23,786 nt of DNA from an uncultured bacterium (GTDB lineage Bacteria > Bacillota > Clostridia > Lachnospirales > Lachnospiraceae), in the NCBI GenBank assembly GCA_947088515.1, contig CAMUHA010000025.1, forward strand, positions 1-23,786. The letters run 5' to 3'. The notes below the pieces were generated by a model. The model had not been told where the DNA came from and did not search any database. It saw only the letters and a program-made list of their open reading frames with translations. The translations under genes were made by a program, and so were the position numbers. Within the stretch, counting starts at the first letter, position 1; each line of letters opens with the position of its first letter. Shown one piece after another: positions 1 through 7,664 of the stretch.

Positions 1-1912
1 CATCAGACATCTGTTCAAACCCTATATTAATCTGTGCAATTGCACTTGCCTCTTCGCCTGCTGCATCCGCAATCTCTCCAATAATATTTGTAATCTCACT
101 GGTACTTTCCACCACCTGTGAAAGTGACCTTGCCGTCTCATTGACAATATTTGTCCCGTTTTCAACGGTTTCAATTGACTTAATAATTAACTTTGCAGTA
201 TTTTGGGCTGCCTTGGCGCTCTCCTCTGCAAGACTCCGCACCTCTTCCGCCACAACAGAAAATCCTCTTCCGGCTTCCCCGGCACGTGCCGCCTCAATTG
301 CGGCATTTAAGGATAACAGATTTGTCTGGTCTGCAATATCCTCAATATTCTGGATAATATCCCCAATCTTGGCAGAACCCTCTTTAATATCTGCCATAGC
401 GCTTATCATAGACTGCATCTGCTGGTTGCAGACTTCCACATTTTTCTTTGCCTCAATGGAACGTTTATTTGCTTTAACAGCATTGTCCGCTGTAAGTTTT
501 ACCTGGTCTGAAACATTTGTAATGGCTGCAGTCAATTCCTCAAGCACGCTTGCCTGATCGGTCGTACTGTCTGCCAGATTTTTTGCTCCCTGCGAAACAT
601 CGTCTGAATGGTCTGCCACAAGGTCTGCCGCACTGTTCATTTGTGTCATTGTTTCATTCAGGGAACTGATAATTGTTTCAATTGATTCTTTCAGGCTGAC
701 AAAATCACCTGTAAAACCGGCCTCTGTCTGTATATCCAGGTTGCCTGCTGACAACTGTGCAAGCACTCTGGTAATGTCTGAAATATACAGATTCAGGCTT
801 CGGACAGTGTGCTCTAAATTGCTGGAAAGAATAGCAAGCTCGTTTCCGGTATTTATTATTTCAACCGGTGTCTTTAAATCTCCTTCCGCAAGCTTTACCA
901 GACGTTTTGTAACAGTATCAACCGGATAAATAATGTCTTTGATAAGACGCGTCATCAATATAATATTTCCCGCTAATAAAAGGATGCCAATTATGCTGTT
1001 GACTAATACGGATATAATTACCATTGATGTAAATTCTCTGTTAGGCGCAGTAATAATCAGGCGCCACTCCTCATGGCCTTTCACCGGACAATATGCGGCA
1101 AACATACTTTTGCCATTTTGTCTGTAAGTAATTGTACCCGCTTCCATAGTGGAAAGGATTTTTTTGGTCGCCTTTGCCAGTGAAGCGTTCTTCCCCTCCT
1201 TTTCACTTAGTAAAACTGCATTCTCCTGGTCTGCAATTTTTTGTTCGTCCTTATGGAAGATTACGGTTCCTTCCTTATTTATGATATAGGCATGACCTGT
1301 TTTTCCAAATGTAATTTCCCCAATTTTATCGTTTACAGATTTAACCAGGTCAACAATATATACTGTGCCCACAATCTTATCATCATTATAAACAGGCGCG
1401 CCAGATATAATAATAATGTCACCGTTAAGACGGTTTATAATCGGCTCACCTACAAAAACATCTCCTTTGGATGTGGTCTGAAAGTGGAGCTGGTCATTAA
1501 AGTCAAAATCCCCAAGATTAGAATAACCCATCCCGTTTAATTCCACAAATCCCACTTCATCATAATGATTTTGTGTCCTGACGCCTTCCATTGCCCTTAG
1601 CTTTTCCTCTTTGGATGCGCTAGTGTCTCTTATGGTTTCCAGTGCAGCCACATTCATGGCATTTACTTCCAGTGTATGTAGTGTCTGTTCAACTGCAGAC
1701 GAAGTTGAGTTTAACGCAACATTCGCCATCTCCCGTAATGTATTCATATTACTGAAATACATAAAAACTCCGGATACAACAATTAGTGTGATTACTAAAA
1801 GCAGAAACAGGCGCGTCACCTGTGAAACCAGATGCTTTTGCAGTGTCTGCTCTGGTATCTGCTTTCCTTCCGTCCCATCGGTTCTGGTATTTTGCCTTCT
1901 TATTTCTTTCAT
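1..1912 (-). CDS. Methyl-accepting chemotaxis protein, dCache-HAMP-MA type (3' end cut off by window)
   Basis: A transmembrane receptor that senses an extracellular ligand and signals to CheA/CheW. The frame is open from ATG at 1912 to the window edge (637 codons). A short basic cytoplasmic N-terminus is followed by TM1 at about residues 34-55, with the core LFLLLVITLIVVSGVF. A roughly 240-residue extracellular region reads as a double Cache domain, including GHAYIINKEGTVIFH. TM2 lies at about 297-320, followed by a HAMP domain. The long helical signalling domain has the conserved hairpin tip DQTNLLSLNAAIEAARAGE at about 526-545. The start is set by AGGGGG 8 nt upstream. Only the extreme C-terminus is missing. 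The ligand cannot be named, and no chemotaxis or flagellar gene lies nearby. The family call is secure. Confidence 0.96.
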   Translation of the reverse strand, partial: MKEIRRQNTRTDGTEGKQIPEQTLQKHLVSQVTRLFLLLVITLIVVSGVFMYFSNMNTLREMANVALNSTSSAVEQTLHTLEVNAMNVAALETIRDTSASKEEKLRAMEGVRTQNHYDEVGFVELNGMGYSNLGDFDFNDQLHFQTTSKGDVFVGEPIINRLNGDIIIISGAPVYNDDKIVGTVYIVDLVKSVNDKIGEITFGKTGHAYIINKEGTVIFHKDEQKIADQENAVLLSEKEGKNASLAKATKKILSTMEAGTITYRQNGKSMFAAYCPVKGHEEWRLIITAPNREFTSMVIISVLVNSIIGILLLAGNIILMTRLIKDIIYPVDTVTKRLVKLAEGDLKTPVEIINTGNELAILSSNLEHTVRSLNLYISDITRVLAQLSAGNLDIQTEAGFTGDFVSLKESIETIISSLNETMTQMNSAADLVADHSDDVSQGAKNLADSTTDQASVLEELTAAITNVSDQVKLTADNAVKANKRSIEAKKNVEVCNQQMQSMISAMADIKEGSAKIGDIIQNIEDIADQTNLLSLNAAIEAARAGEAGRGFSVVAEEVRSLAEESAKAAQNTAKLIIKSIETVENGTNIVNETARSLSQVVESTSEITNIIGEIADAAGEEASAIAQINIGFEQMSD

Positions 1913-1989
1913 TATTACGCCCCCTGTTTTTCTCAGCCATTTCCAGTGTCCATCCGGTCAGAAATTATTCCTGCGAATTGTACAAAATT

Positions 1990-2018
1990 AGCATAACATT
2001 TTGAAAGGATATTGTCAA
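1990..2018 (-). promoter_or_regulatory. Sigma-A promoter of the chemotaxis receptor gene
   Basis: On the minus strand there is a perfect TTGACA (-35) at 2013-2018, a 17-nt spacer and TATGCT (-10) at 1990-1995. Transcription would start near 1983, giving a leader of about 70 nt. This is a housekeeping-type promoter. No sigma-D (motility) motif is visible, so the receptor may be expressed independently of a flagellar regulon. Confidence 0.8.
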
Positions 2019-2040
2019 TGTGCAATCCTTACTCCTAAAT

Positions 2041-2056
2041 ACAAACATATATTTGT
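2041..2056. repeat. Inverted repeat upstream of the receptor promoter
   Basis: ACAAACATATATTTGT is a 16-bp near-palindrome: the arms ACAAA/TTTGT match and one inner pair does not. It lies about 22 bp upstream of the -35 box of the chemotaxis receptor promoter, a position typical of an activator site. It is AT-rich and short, so chance is a real alternative. Confidence 0.3.
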
Positions 2057-2151
2057 CTATAATGCACAATTTATTTGCACCAGAGTATGTTCGAAAATAG
2101 CTTTTCTCAAGATGTGTATCTCAAATCTCAAACAAAATGGGCGAGACGGAA

Positions 2152-2793
2152 TTATAGTTGCTTTACAAAGTATGCCAGTACCCTTTCGCCATCTGCCGCA
2201 TCCTTTCTATTAAAATCAAAACACAATCTTTCCGGATGCCATTGAACCCCGGTAACAGGAAGGTATTCATGCTCTAAGGCCTCCACCACGCCGTCGTCTG
2301 CAAACTGCACATACCTGATTCCCCGTCCAGGCCGGTCCGCTCCCTGATGATGGGCGCTGTTTACACAAAAACGCTGTCCATAAATCTTTTCCAGCAAAGA
2401 GCCGCTCTGTGCCCTTGTCTCATGTATCTGATCCTCTCCCCGGTATTCATGGGCATAGCTGTTTTCCAGATGCTGATATATATCGCCGCCAAACCAGATA
2501 TTAATAAGCTGCATTCCTTTACAGATTCCCAAAACAGGTTTTTTATCCTGTATAAAATCACTTAAAATGGTAAGCTGTACCCTGTCAAGCGCAGGGTCAA
2601 ACAGACGGGTGCCGCAGGCAAGCTGCCCAAAGAGCTTAGGGTCAATATCTCCTCCGCCTGGTAAAACCAGTCCATCATATAAGGAGCTGTCCGGCACATG
2701 CAGGGAAGTCTCCGCATAGACTCCCATATGCCGCAGCGCTTTTTCATAATTTACTGTTTTTCCGGTTTCTCCCGCAATCAATATTCTCTTCAA
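2152..2793 (-). CDS. Class I glutamine amidotransferase-like hydrolase (peptidase C26, gamma-Glu-GABA hydrolase family)
   Basis: A cytoplasmic hydrolase of the PuuD/peptidase C26 family, whose members cleave gamma-glutamyl amide bonds. The 213 residues begin directly with the first beta strand. Seen: the GLVLPGGGDIDP motif at about 41-52, the nucleophile elbow GICKGMQ with Cys91, the family signature VNSAHHQ at 144-150, and QWHPE with His186 and Glu188 completing the catalytic triad. The start codon is TTG at 2793. No in-frame ATG exists between it and the upstream stop, and AGGAAGAG lies just before it. The gene is somewhat short for the family (about 240-250 residues). It sits 97 nt downstream of the GH3 gene and may be co-transcribed with it, but no functional link is evident. 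The substrate is unknown. Confidence 0.88.
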   Translation of the reverse strand: MKRILIAGETGKTVNYEKALRHMGVYAETSLHVPDSSLYDGLVLPGGGDIDPKLFGQLACGTRLFDPALDRVQLTILSDFIQDKKPVLGICKGMQLINIWFGGDIYQHLENSYAHEYRGEDQIHETRAQSGSLLEKIYGQRFCVNSAHHQGADRPGRGIRYVQFADDGVVEALEHEYLPVTGVQWHPERLCFDFNRKDAADGERVLAYFVKQL

Positions 2794-2890
2794 ATTTCTC
2801 TTCCTTGCATATGGTTTCTTTTAATATATGTACCGGAACCCAAAACTTGAATATAAGCGGCGGCGCCCTGTCTGAATGTTTTTTATTTAT

Positions 2891-5662
2891 TTAATGGAAA
2901 TTTGTAATTTCCGAAAGCGGTTTATCAAACACAAACCTGATTTCCTTTGCCTTAAGTCCGCTTTGTCCAAAGTAAAGCCTAAGTATTTCGTATTTATTAG
3001 GAAAAAACAGCTCTTTTTCTATTGTGACATTGCTTTTGCCAGTTCCGCTGAAGGTAAATACAGCACAGGGAACGCTTCCGCAAAGCAGTGATACCGGAAT
3101 TTGGGACAATTCCCCCAAATCAGACGCCGCCGTCAGAAATGCCCGGTATCCTCCCGGTTCTTCCAGGTCAAGAGCAAACACATAGCTTTTTCCCTTACTG
3201 GTATCAACCTCTTCCAGGGAAATTGTCACTTCCCTGCCAGTTACCTTATAATAAGTAACCTCCTGCTGCATTTCAAGGGACTTGGCAGCTCGGCCTACAA
3301 CTTCCACTTTTTCTTCTCTTCCATTCATTCTCTCAAACGCATGGGTATTCATCAGGAAACGGCAGATATTCATGGCATTCCTCTGCAGCTCTCCCAGTGT
3401 AAGACTGCCCTCCTCAAGGGAAGAGAGGGTATTGTCCCCGGCGCCTTTATCTGCTTCCGGGCAGACCATATAAAGGTCATTTTGCGCTTTGGTCATGGCC
3501 GCTAAATTTGTCCTTACTGCCGTTTCCCCCTCATCGTTTATTTTGGCCCACCAATCGGTCATCACAATCCCGTCAAATTTCCATTCCTGCCGGAGTATTA
3601 CTGTATTCAGGTCATAATTTCCTGCCGTCCACAGACCGTTTACCCCGCCGTAGGTGGTCATAATGGAATCCGCCCCGCCTTCACGCACAGCAATTTCAAA
3701 ACCTTTCAGATAAATTTCTCTAAGGGCTCTTTCTGATATCACACAATTGATATTACTGCGCTGTGTTTCCTGATTATTGGCACAAAAATGCTTGATGGTT
3801 CCTGTCACTCCCGCCTTATGCAGGGCGCGTATCTGAGCCGCCGCCATTTTTCCTGTAAGCAGCGGGTCCTCCGAAAAATATTCAAAGTTTCTGCCGTTTA
3901 GCGGATGTCTGTGAATATTCATTCCAGGACCAAGAAGGGCGTCTATTTTATTTTTTACCATCTCCACACCTGTAAAAGTATATAGTTCTTCCACCAGTTC
4001 CGTATTAAATGTGCAGGCAAGAAGGGTTCCGTTTGGCAGAGAAAAAGCCTTCATTCCACTGTCTAAACGCATACCGGAGGGCCCGTCTGTACAACACCCG
4101 CAGGGAATGCCAAAATTTTTAAGACTTTCCGATATTCCCCCAAAAGCAGATGCGGTTCCGGCCGTCACCTTAGGGCTTCCCATCCCTTCCCCACGGATAA
4201 TGCAGGAAAGGTCCTCTTTTGACAACTGCGCGATGAAAGTTTCCATAGATATCCGGCCTTCCTTCACATCCAAAAGCCTATATCCTTTATCACCGGTAAT
4301 CTTCAGTTCTTTGGGGAGATTGTCCGCTCTTTTGCTGGAAGGACTATCCGCCCCGGCAGGCGCCTCTTCATAGGAAAATGCAGCTTCCCCTTTTTCATTT
4401 CTGCAGGGTCTTATCCTTCTAAACTTCCGTTCCGGCGCCATAGCCTGTGTACATTGCCGTATAATCTCTGTTTCCTCCAGTGAAAAGCTTCCTGCCTCCT
4501 TTAAACTCCAAAGGCTGCTTCCCGCAAAAACCGTATAAGCGCCTGCCTCCAGTACATAACAGGATGCGGCTGCCGCTGCCCCTGTTTCATCGTAAGAGGC
4601 AAATGCCTCAAAAGGAATATTAAATGAAAGAATCTCTTCTTTCTCCGGCGCAAGTTCTCCTGTTTTTGCAAAAGCTGCCAGTGCCTTATCCGCTTTTCCC
4701 AGCGCTCCTTGGGGAGCGCTTACATAAATCTGCACCACCTCTTTTCCCGGACATCTCCCAGCATTTTTTACCTGTACCTTAATCTTTACTGTTTTATTCT
4801 CCACTTCAAAAGCCTGTGTCTGTATTTCAAACTCTGTGTAAGAAAGGCCAAACCCAAAAGGATACCGCACTTTGTCTTTGGCGCCAGTTTCAAAATACCG
4901 GTATCCTACGTAAATATCCTCTTCATAGACATCCTTATCCAAATTTCCAAAGTTGTTGTGTGAAGGATAATCTTCCAGCCTGTAAGCAATTGTATCTGAC
5001 AGTTTACCGGAAGGATTTACCCGCCCGGTAAGCACATCCACAGTCCCAAAGCCTCCCATCTGACCTCCCTGCCACGCATAAAGCACACCCTCCGGCTGAT
5101 ATTTATCCACAAAACTCATGTCCATAATATTGCCCACATTAAGCGCCACTACCATCTTGTCAAATGCCTTCCGCACCTTTGTGAGCATATCTTCCTCTGC
5201 TTCTGTGAGCAAATAAGAACCGGGATGATTTAAATTGTCCTGGTCCTCCCCTGCCGTTCTGCCAATCACCACCAGCCCATATTCTGATTCCTGCGCCGCC
5301 TGCTGCACCACTTTGTCAGAAAGAAACATTTCCTCCTGTGACCATGGCTCATTTCCCCAGCCAATGCCTTCATTAAAAGGATGCTCTTTTTCCCATTCCT
5401 GGTAAACCTTCAAAAGATTCTGGTTCACTGTGATGTCTTCCTCTTCCATCAAAGCATCCAAAATCCCTGTTACCTTGTCTACATTAACCATCCCCCCAGA
5501 CCCTGTGCCGCTCTTATAATAATGGGACTGTATCCGCCCAAAAACTGCTATTTTTGCTCCTTTTACGAAGGGCAGTACATTCCTTTCATTGCGCAGAAGC
5601 ACCTGGCCTTCCGCCACAGCATGCCTGGCGCACACTTCATATTCTTCCCAGTTTAAAATCAT
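2891..5662 (-). CDS. Beta-glucosidase-like GH3 glycoside hydrolase with permuted domain order
   Basis: A probable cytoplasmic retaining exo-glycosidase of family GH3 (923 residues, no signal peptide). The domain order is inverted relative to classical GH3 enzymes. The GH3 C-terminal alpha/beta sandwich comes first (about 8-225). A fibronectin-III-like domain follows (about 290-390, after RYPFGFGLSYTEFE). The (beta/alpha)8 catalytic domain comes last (about 475-775). Seen in the barrel: KHFCANNQE at 624-632 and the nucleophile segment GIVMTDWW, with Asp703 as the predicted nucleophile. Such inverted enzymes are known from Ruminococcus albus and Butyrivibrio. A further 140 residues after the barrel (about 780-923) are beta-rich and unassigned. 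The start is ATG with AGGAGG 8 nt upstream. The divergent AraC gene suggests control by a sugar. The exact substrate is unknown. Confidence 0.93.
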   Translation of the reverse strand: MILNWEEYEVCARHAVAEGQVLLRNERNVLPFVKGAKIAVFGRIQSHYYKSGTGSGGMVNVDKVTGILDALMEEEDITVNQNLLKVYQEWEKEHPFNEGIGWGNEPWSQEEMFLSDKVVQQAAQESEYGLVVIGRTAGEDQDNLNHPGSYLLTEAEEDMLTKVRKAFDKMVVALNVGNIMDMSFVDKYQPEGVLYAWQGGQMGGFGTVDVLTGRVNPSGKLSDTIAYRLEDYPSHNNFGNLDKDVYEEDIYVGYRYFETGAKDKVRYPFGFGLSYTEFEIQTQAFEVENKTVKIKVQVKNAGRCPGKEVVQIYVSAPQGALGKADKALAAFAKTGELAPEKEEILSFNIPFEAFASYDETGAAAAASCYVLEAGAYTVFAGSSLWSLKEAGSFSLEETEIIRQCTQAMAPERKFRRIRPCRNEKGEAAFSYEEAPAGADSPSSKRADNLPKELKITGDKGYRLLDVKEGRISMETFIAQLSKEDLSCIIRGEGMGSPKVTAGTASAFGGISESLKNFGIPCGCCTDGPSGMRLDSGMKAFSLPNGTLLACTFNTELVEELYTFTGVEMVKNKIDALLGPGMNIHRHPLNGRNFEYFSEDPLLTGKMAAAQIRALHKAGVTGTIKHFCANNQETQRSNINCVISERALREIYLKGFEIAVREGGADSIMTTYGGVNGLWTAGNYDLNTVILRQEWKFDGIVMTDWWAKINDEGETAVRTNLAAMTKAQNDLYMVCPEADKGAGDNTLSSLEEGSLTLGELQRNAMNICRFLMNTHAFERMNGREEKVEVVGRAAKSLEMQQEVTYYKVTGREVTISLEEVDTSKGKSYVFALDLEEPGGYRAFLTAASDLGELSQIPVSLLCGSVPCAVFTFSGTGKSNVTIEKELFFPNKYEILRLYFGQSGLKAKEIRFVFDKPLSEITNFH

Positions 5663-5733
5663 TTTTTGCCTCCTTAATTAAAGTTCCGCTTTCGCTGTTT
5701 TTTCTGCTTCATTATGATTATTCTAAAGAAAAA

Positions 5734-5745
5734 GCAGGCGCCTGC
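5734..5745. repeat. Perfect 12-bp GC palindrome in the GH3/araC intergenic region
   Basis: GCAGGCGCCTGC is a perfect palindrome standing out in an AT-rich divergent promoter region, about 72 nt upstream of the GH3 start. It could be an operator for the AraC-type regulator or another factor, or a short hairpin in the GH3 leader. AraC proteins usually bind direct repeats, so ownership is open. Confidence 0.4.
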
Positions 5746-5778
5746 CTATATCTTTTTTATTCAATAAATGGGATGATA

Positions 5779-5808
5779 TTGACATTTTATATACAGATTT
5801 ATTATAAT
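5779..5808 (+). promoter_or_regulatory. Sigma-A promoter of the AraC-type regulator
   Basis: TTGACA at 5779-5784, an 18-nt spacer and a perfect TATAAT at 5803-5808 on the plus strand. Transcription would start near 5815, about 73 nt before the ATG. No equally good -35/-10 pair is visible for the divergent GH3 gene, which fits activator-dependent expression of GH3. Confidence 0.75.
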
Positions 5809-5887
5809 TTATATAGATTTACTGCCTGATTTTAATCCCGCCCGATAAAAGGGAGCCGTTTTATTATGGCTGTATATAGGAATAAAT

Positions 5888-6718
5888 ATGAACAATTATG
5901 CACACGAAATTATTAATGATGACACAAGGCTTCAGCTTTACTTTGTACTGATTAGCGACAGCAACCATTACTCCCCGCCCCACTGGCATGGGCATTTGGA
6001 AATTATTTTTATCCAAAAGAGATATATGACTGCCTATATTAACGACCAGAAATTTACTCTCAAAAAAAACGACTTGCTGGTGGTAAACCCAAGAGAAATA
6101 CATTCCACCAAAATCTGGGGGGATGTTGATTATCTGCTTTTGCAGATTCCCTATGATTACCTTTCCAGAGTAATCAACAATGTATCTCTGCTGCAATTTC
6201 AGGAATACTTTCCCTCCATCACTATGAGCGCCACCCAAAAGCAGCTCTGTGATTATCTCTTTGAGCTGGCTAAAACTTATAAAGAAAAAGAGGATGGCTA
6301 TCTGCTTCATTTTTCTTCTCTGGTTTATGAATTTCTTTACATTTTGTATCGTAACTATTCCCACCGGATAAGCCGGGAGGCAAGAGAAAAGGATAACCAC
6401 AATCTGGAACGGATGAATGAGGTTATCCAGTATGTAAAGAATAATTATAAAAATAATGTTACATTAAATGATGCTGCCCGTCTCTTAAATGTCAGCCCGG
6501 AATATTTCTGCCGTCTTTTTAAAAAACACACAGGACAGACTTTTTTGGAATACTTAAACGCGGTACGCATGATACATTTTTATCAGGACCTAAACGGAAC
6601 CTGTTACAGCATTACAGACTTGATGGCGCAAAACGGCATTACCAACTATAAGGTTTTTATCCGCACATTTAAAGAAACCTACGGCATGACTCCTAACCAG
6701 CTCCGAAACAAAAAATAG
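5888..6718 (+). CDS. AraC/XylS-family transcriptional regulator with N-terminal cupin sensor
   Basis: A DNA-binding regulator, 276 residues, normal for the family. The N-terminal half is a cupin-like ligand-binding domain: the HWHGHLEIIFI segment at about 33-43 is the usual His-rich strand of sugar-sensing AraC proteins. The C-terminal 100 residues hold two helix-turn-helix motifs. The first is around LNDAARLLNVSPEYFCRLFKK, and the second ends in the family signature YKVFIRTFKETYGMTPNQLR. The ATG is preceded by AGGA 6 nt upstream. It is the only plus-strand gene here and is divergent from the GH3 gene across 225 bp, so it probably activates that gene in response to a glucoside. It converges on the LRR gene, with 23 nt between the stop codons and no strong terminator. 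Confidence 0.92.
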   Translation: MNNYAHEIINDDTRLQLYFVLISDSNHYSPPHWHGHLEIIFIQKRYMTAYINDQKFTLKKNDLLVVNPREIHSTKIWGDVDYLLLQIPYDYLSRVINNVSLLQFQEYFPSITMSATQKQLCDYLFELAKTYKEKEDGYLLHFSSLVYEFLYILYRNYSHRISREAREKDNHNLERMNEVIQYVKNNYKNNVTLNDAARLLNVSPEYFCRLFKKHTGQTFLEYLNAVRMIHFYQDLNGTCYSITDLMAQNGITNYKVFIRTFKETYGMTPNQLRNKK

Positions 6719-6741
6719 CTTTCAGGCACACAATAGCTGTA

Positions 6742-7644
6742 TTAATCCAGAGACAGAATGTCAAAAAAATCAGAGCTGTCCATATTTTGTGACCGGTAAC
6801 GCATCAGGTATCCTTTCATTTCCGGGTACTGGCTGCCCATCTGTGCTAAAATTCCATCATAGTTTTCCTCTGTCAGGCATCCGGCTTTAGTAAAGGCTTC
6901 ATAATACTCCGGTTCATTTCCATGTTCCTCAAAGACTACCTCCCAGGCAGCCTCGGAAGCACAGCCTCTGGTGTGGGTGCGCAGATAAGCTGAAAGCGCT
7001 TTTCCAAATTCACTGGAAAGTCCCATATCATTTATCAGCCGTAAAAAGCAAAGCCCTGCCTTTTCTCTTTGTCGTTTTGCCAGATAAAGGTCCATATTTG
7101 CCACAATATCTTCTTCCCCACAGTAAACCATTTTGGTATAGCCTTCCTCATCCGGGCGCGTAAGGAACTCCCAGAGCTTTTCATCAAACCGCTTAAGCCA
7201 TTGCTCCTCCCCTGCCTCCTTAAGCGTAAAAAGATAATCTGCCTCCAGCTTTATCGGCACCACACCCAAAAGCTTTCCTACCTGCTTTTGCCTCTTACTG
7301 TCCTTATCCGGAAGATATATGCCGGAAAGCCGTTCGCATTCTTTAAAAATTCCCCTGCCCAGAGATAGATTTTCTTTGGGAAACCAGATGCTTTCCAGCA
7401 TGCTGCAATAAGCAAACGCCCAGTCTCCAATTTCCCTCAAAGTATCAGGCAGATAAAGTTCTTTTACAGACTTGCAGCTTAAAAATGCCTTCTTCCCCAG
7501 TTTCGTGACCGGAAGGTTTTCTATTTCTCGTGGAATTTGTACCCTGCTGTTATATGTTTTGCAGGACAATAAAGTAATCTCTCCCTTATCCACATTGTAC
7601 AATAGCTTCCCGCCTGCAATCTCCCAATCTTTTTCCAGTCCCAT
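6742..7644 (-). CDS. Leucine-rich repeat (LRR_5/BspA-like) protein of the MoxR-VWA cluster
   Basis: A 300-residue protein without signal peptide or membrane segment. Residues about 30-115 form BspA-type LRR_5 repeats: VTKLGKKAFLSCKSVKELYLP, then LREIGDWAFAYCSMLESIWFP, then GIFKECERLSGIYLP. The remaining 180 residues look alpha-helical and I do not recognise them. The start is ATG with GGGGAGG 5 nt upstream. It lies 20 nt downstream of the MoxR ATPase gene, so the two are almost certainly translated from one message. LRRs usually bind proteins, so a role as target recogniser or substrate of the MoxR/VWA machine is plausible but inferred. Confidence 0.8.
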   Translation of the reverse strand: MGLEKDWEIAGGKLLYNVDKGEITLLSCKTYNSRVQIPREIENLPVTKLGKKAFLSCKSVKELYLPDTLREIGDWAFAYCSMLESIWFPKENLSLGRGIFKECERLSGIYLPDKDSKRQKQVGKLLGVVPIKLEADYLFTLKEAGEEQWLKRFDEKLWEFLTRPDEEGYTKMVYCGEEDIVANMDLYLAKRQREKAGLCFLRLINDMGLSSEFGKALSAYLRTHTRGCASEAAWEVVFEEHGNEPEYYEAFTKAGCLTEENYDGILAQMGSQYPEMKGYLMRYRSQNMDSSDFFDILSLD

Positions 7645-7664
7645 ATAATCCTCCCCGCAAAATG

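Noticed and set aside
1990..2018. A motility (sigma-D type) promoter for the chemotaxis receptor
   Set aside because: No TAAA-N15-GCCGATAA-like sequence is visible upstream; a sigma-A match explains the region.
5864..6400. A 178-codon minus-strand open frame across the AraC gene
   Set aside because: It is antisense to a secure AraC-family gene, shows no family motif and has no good ribosome binding site.
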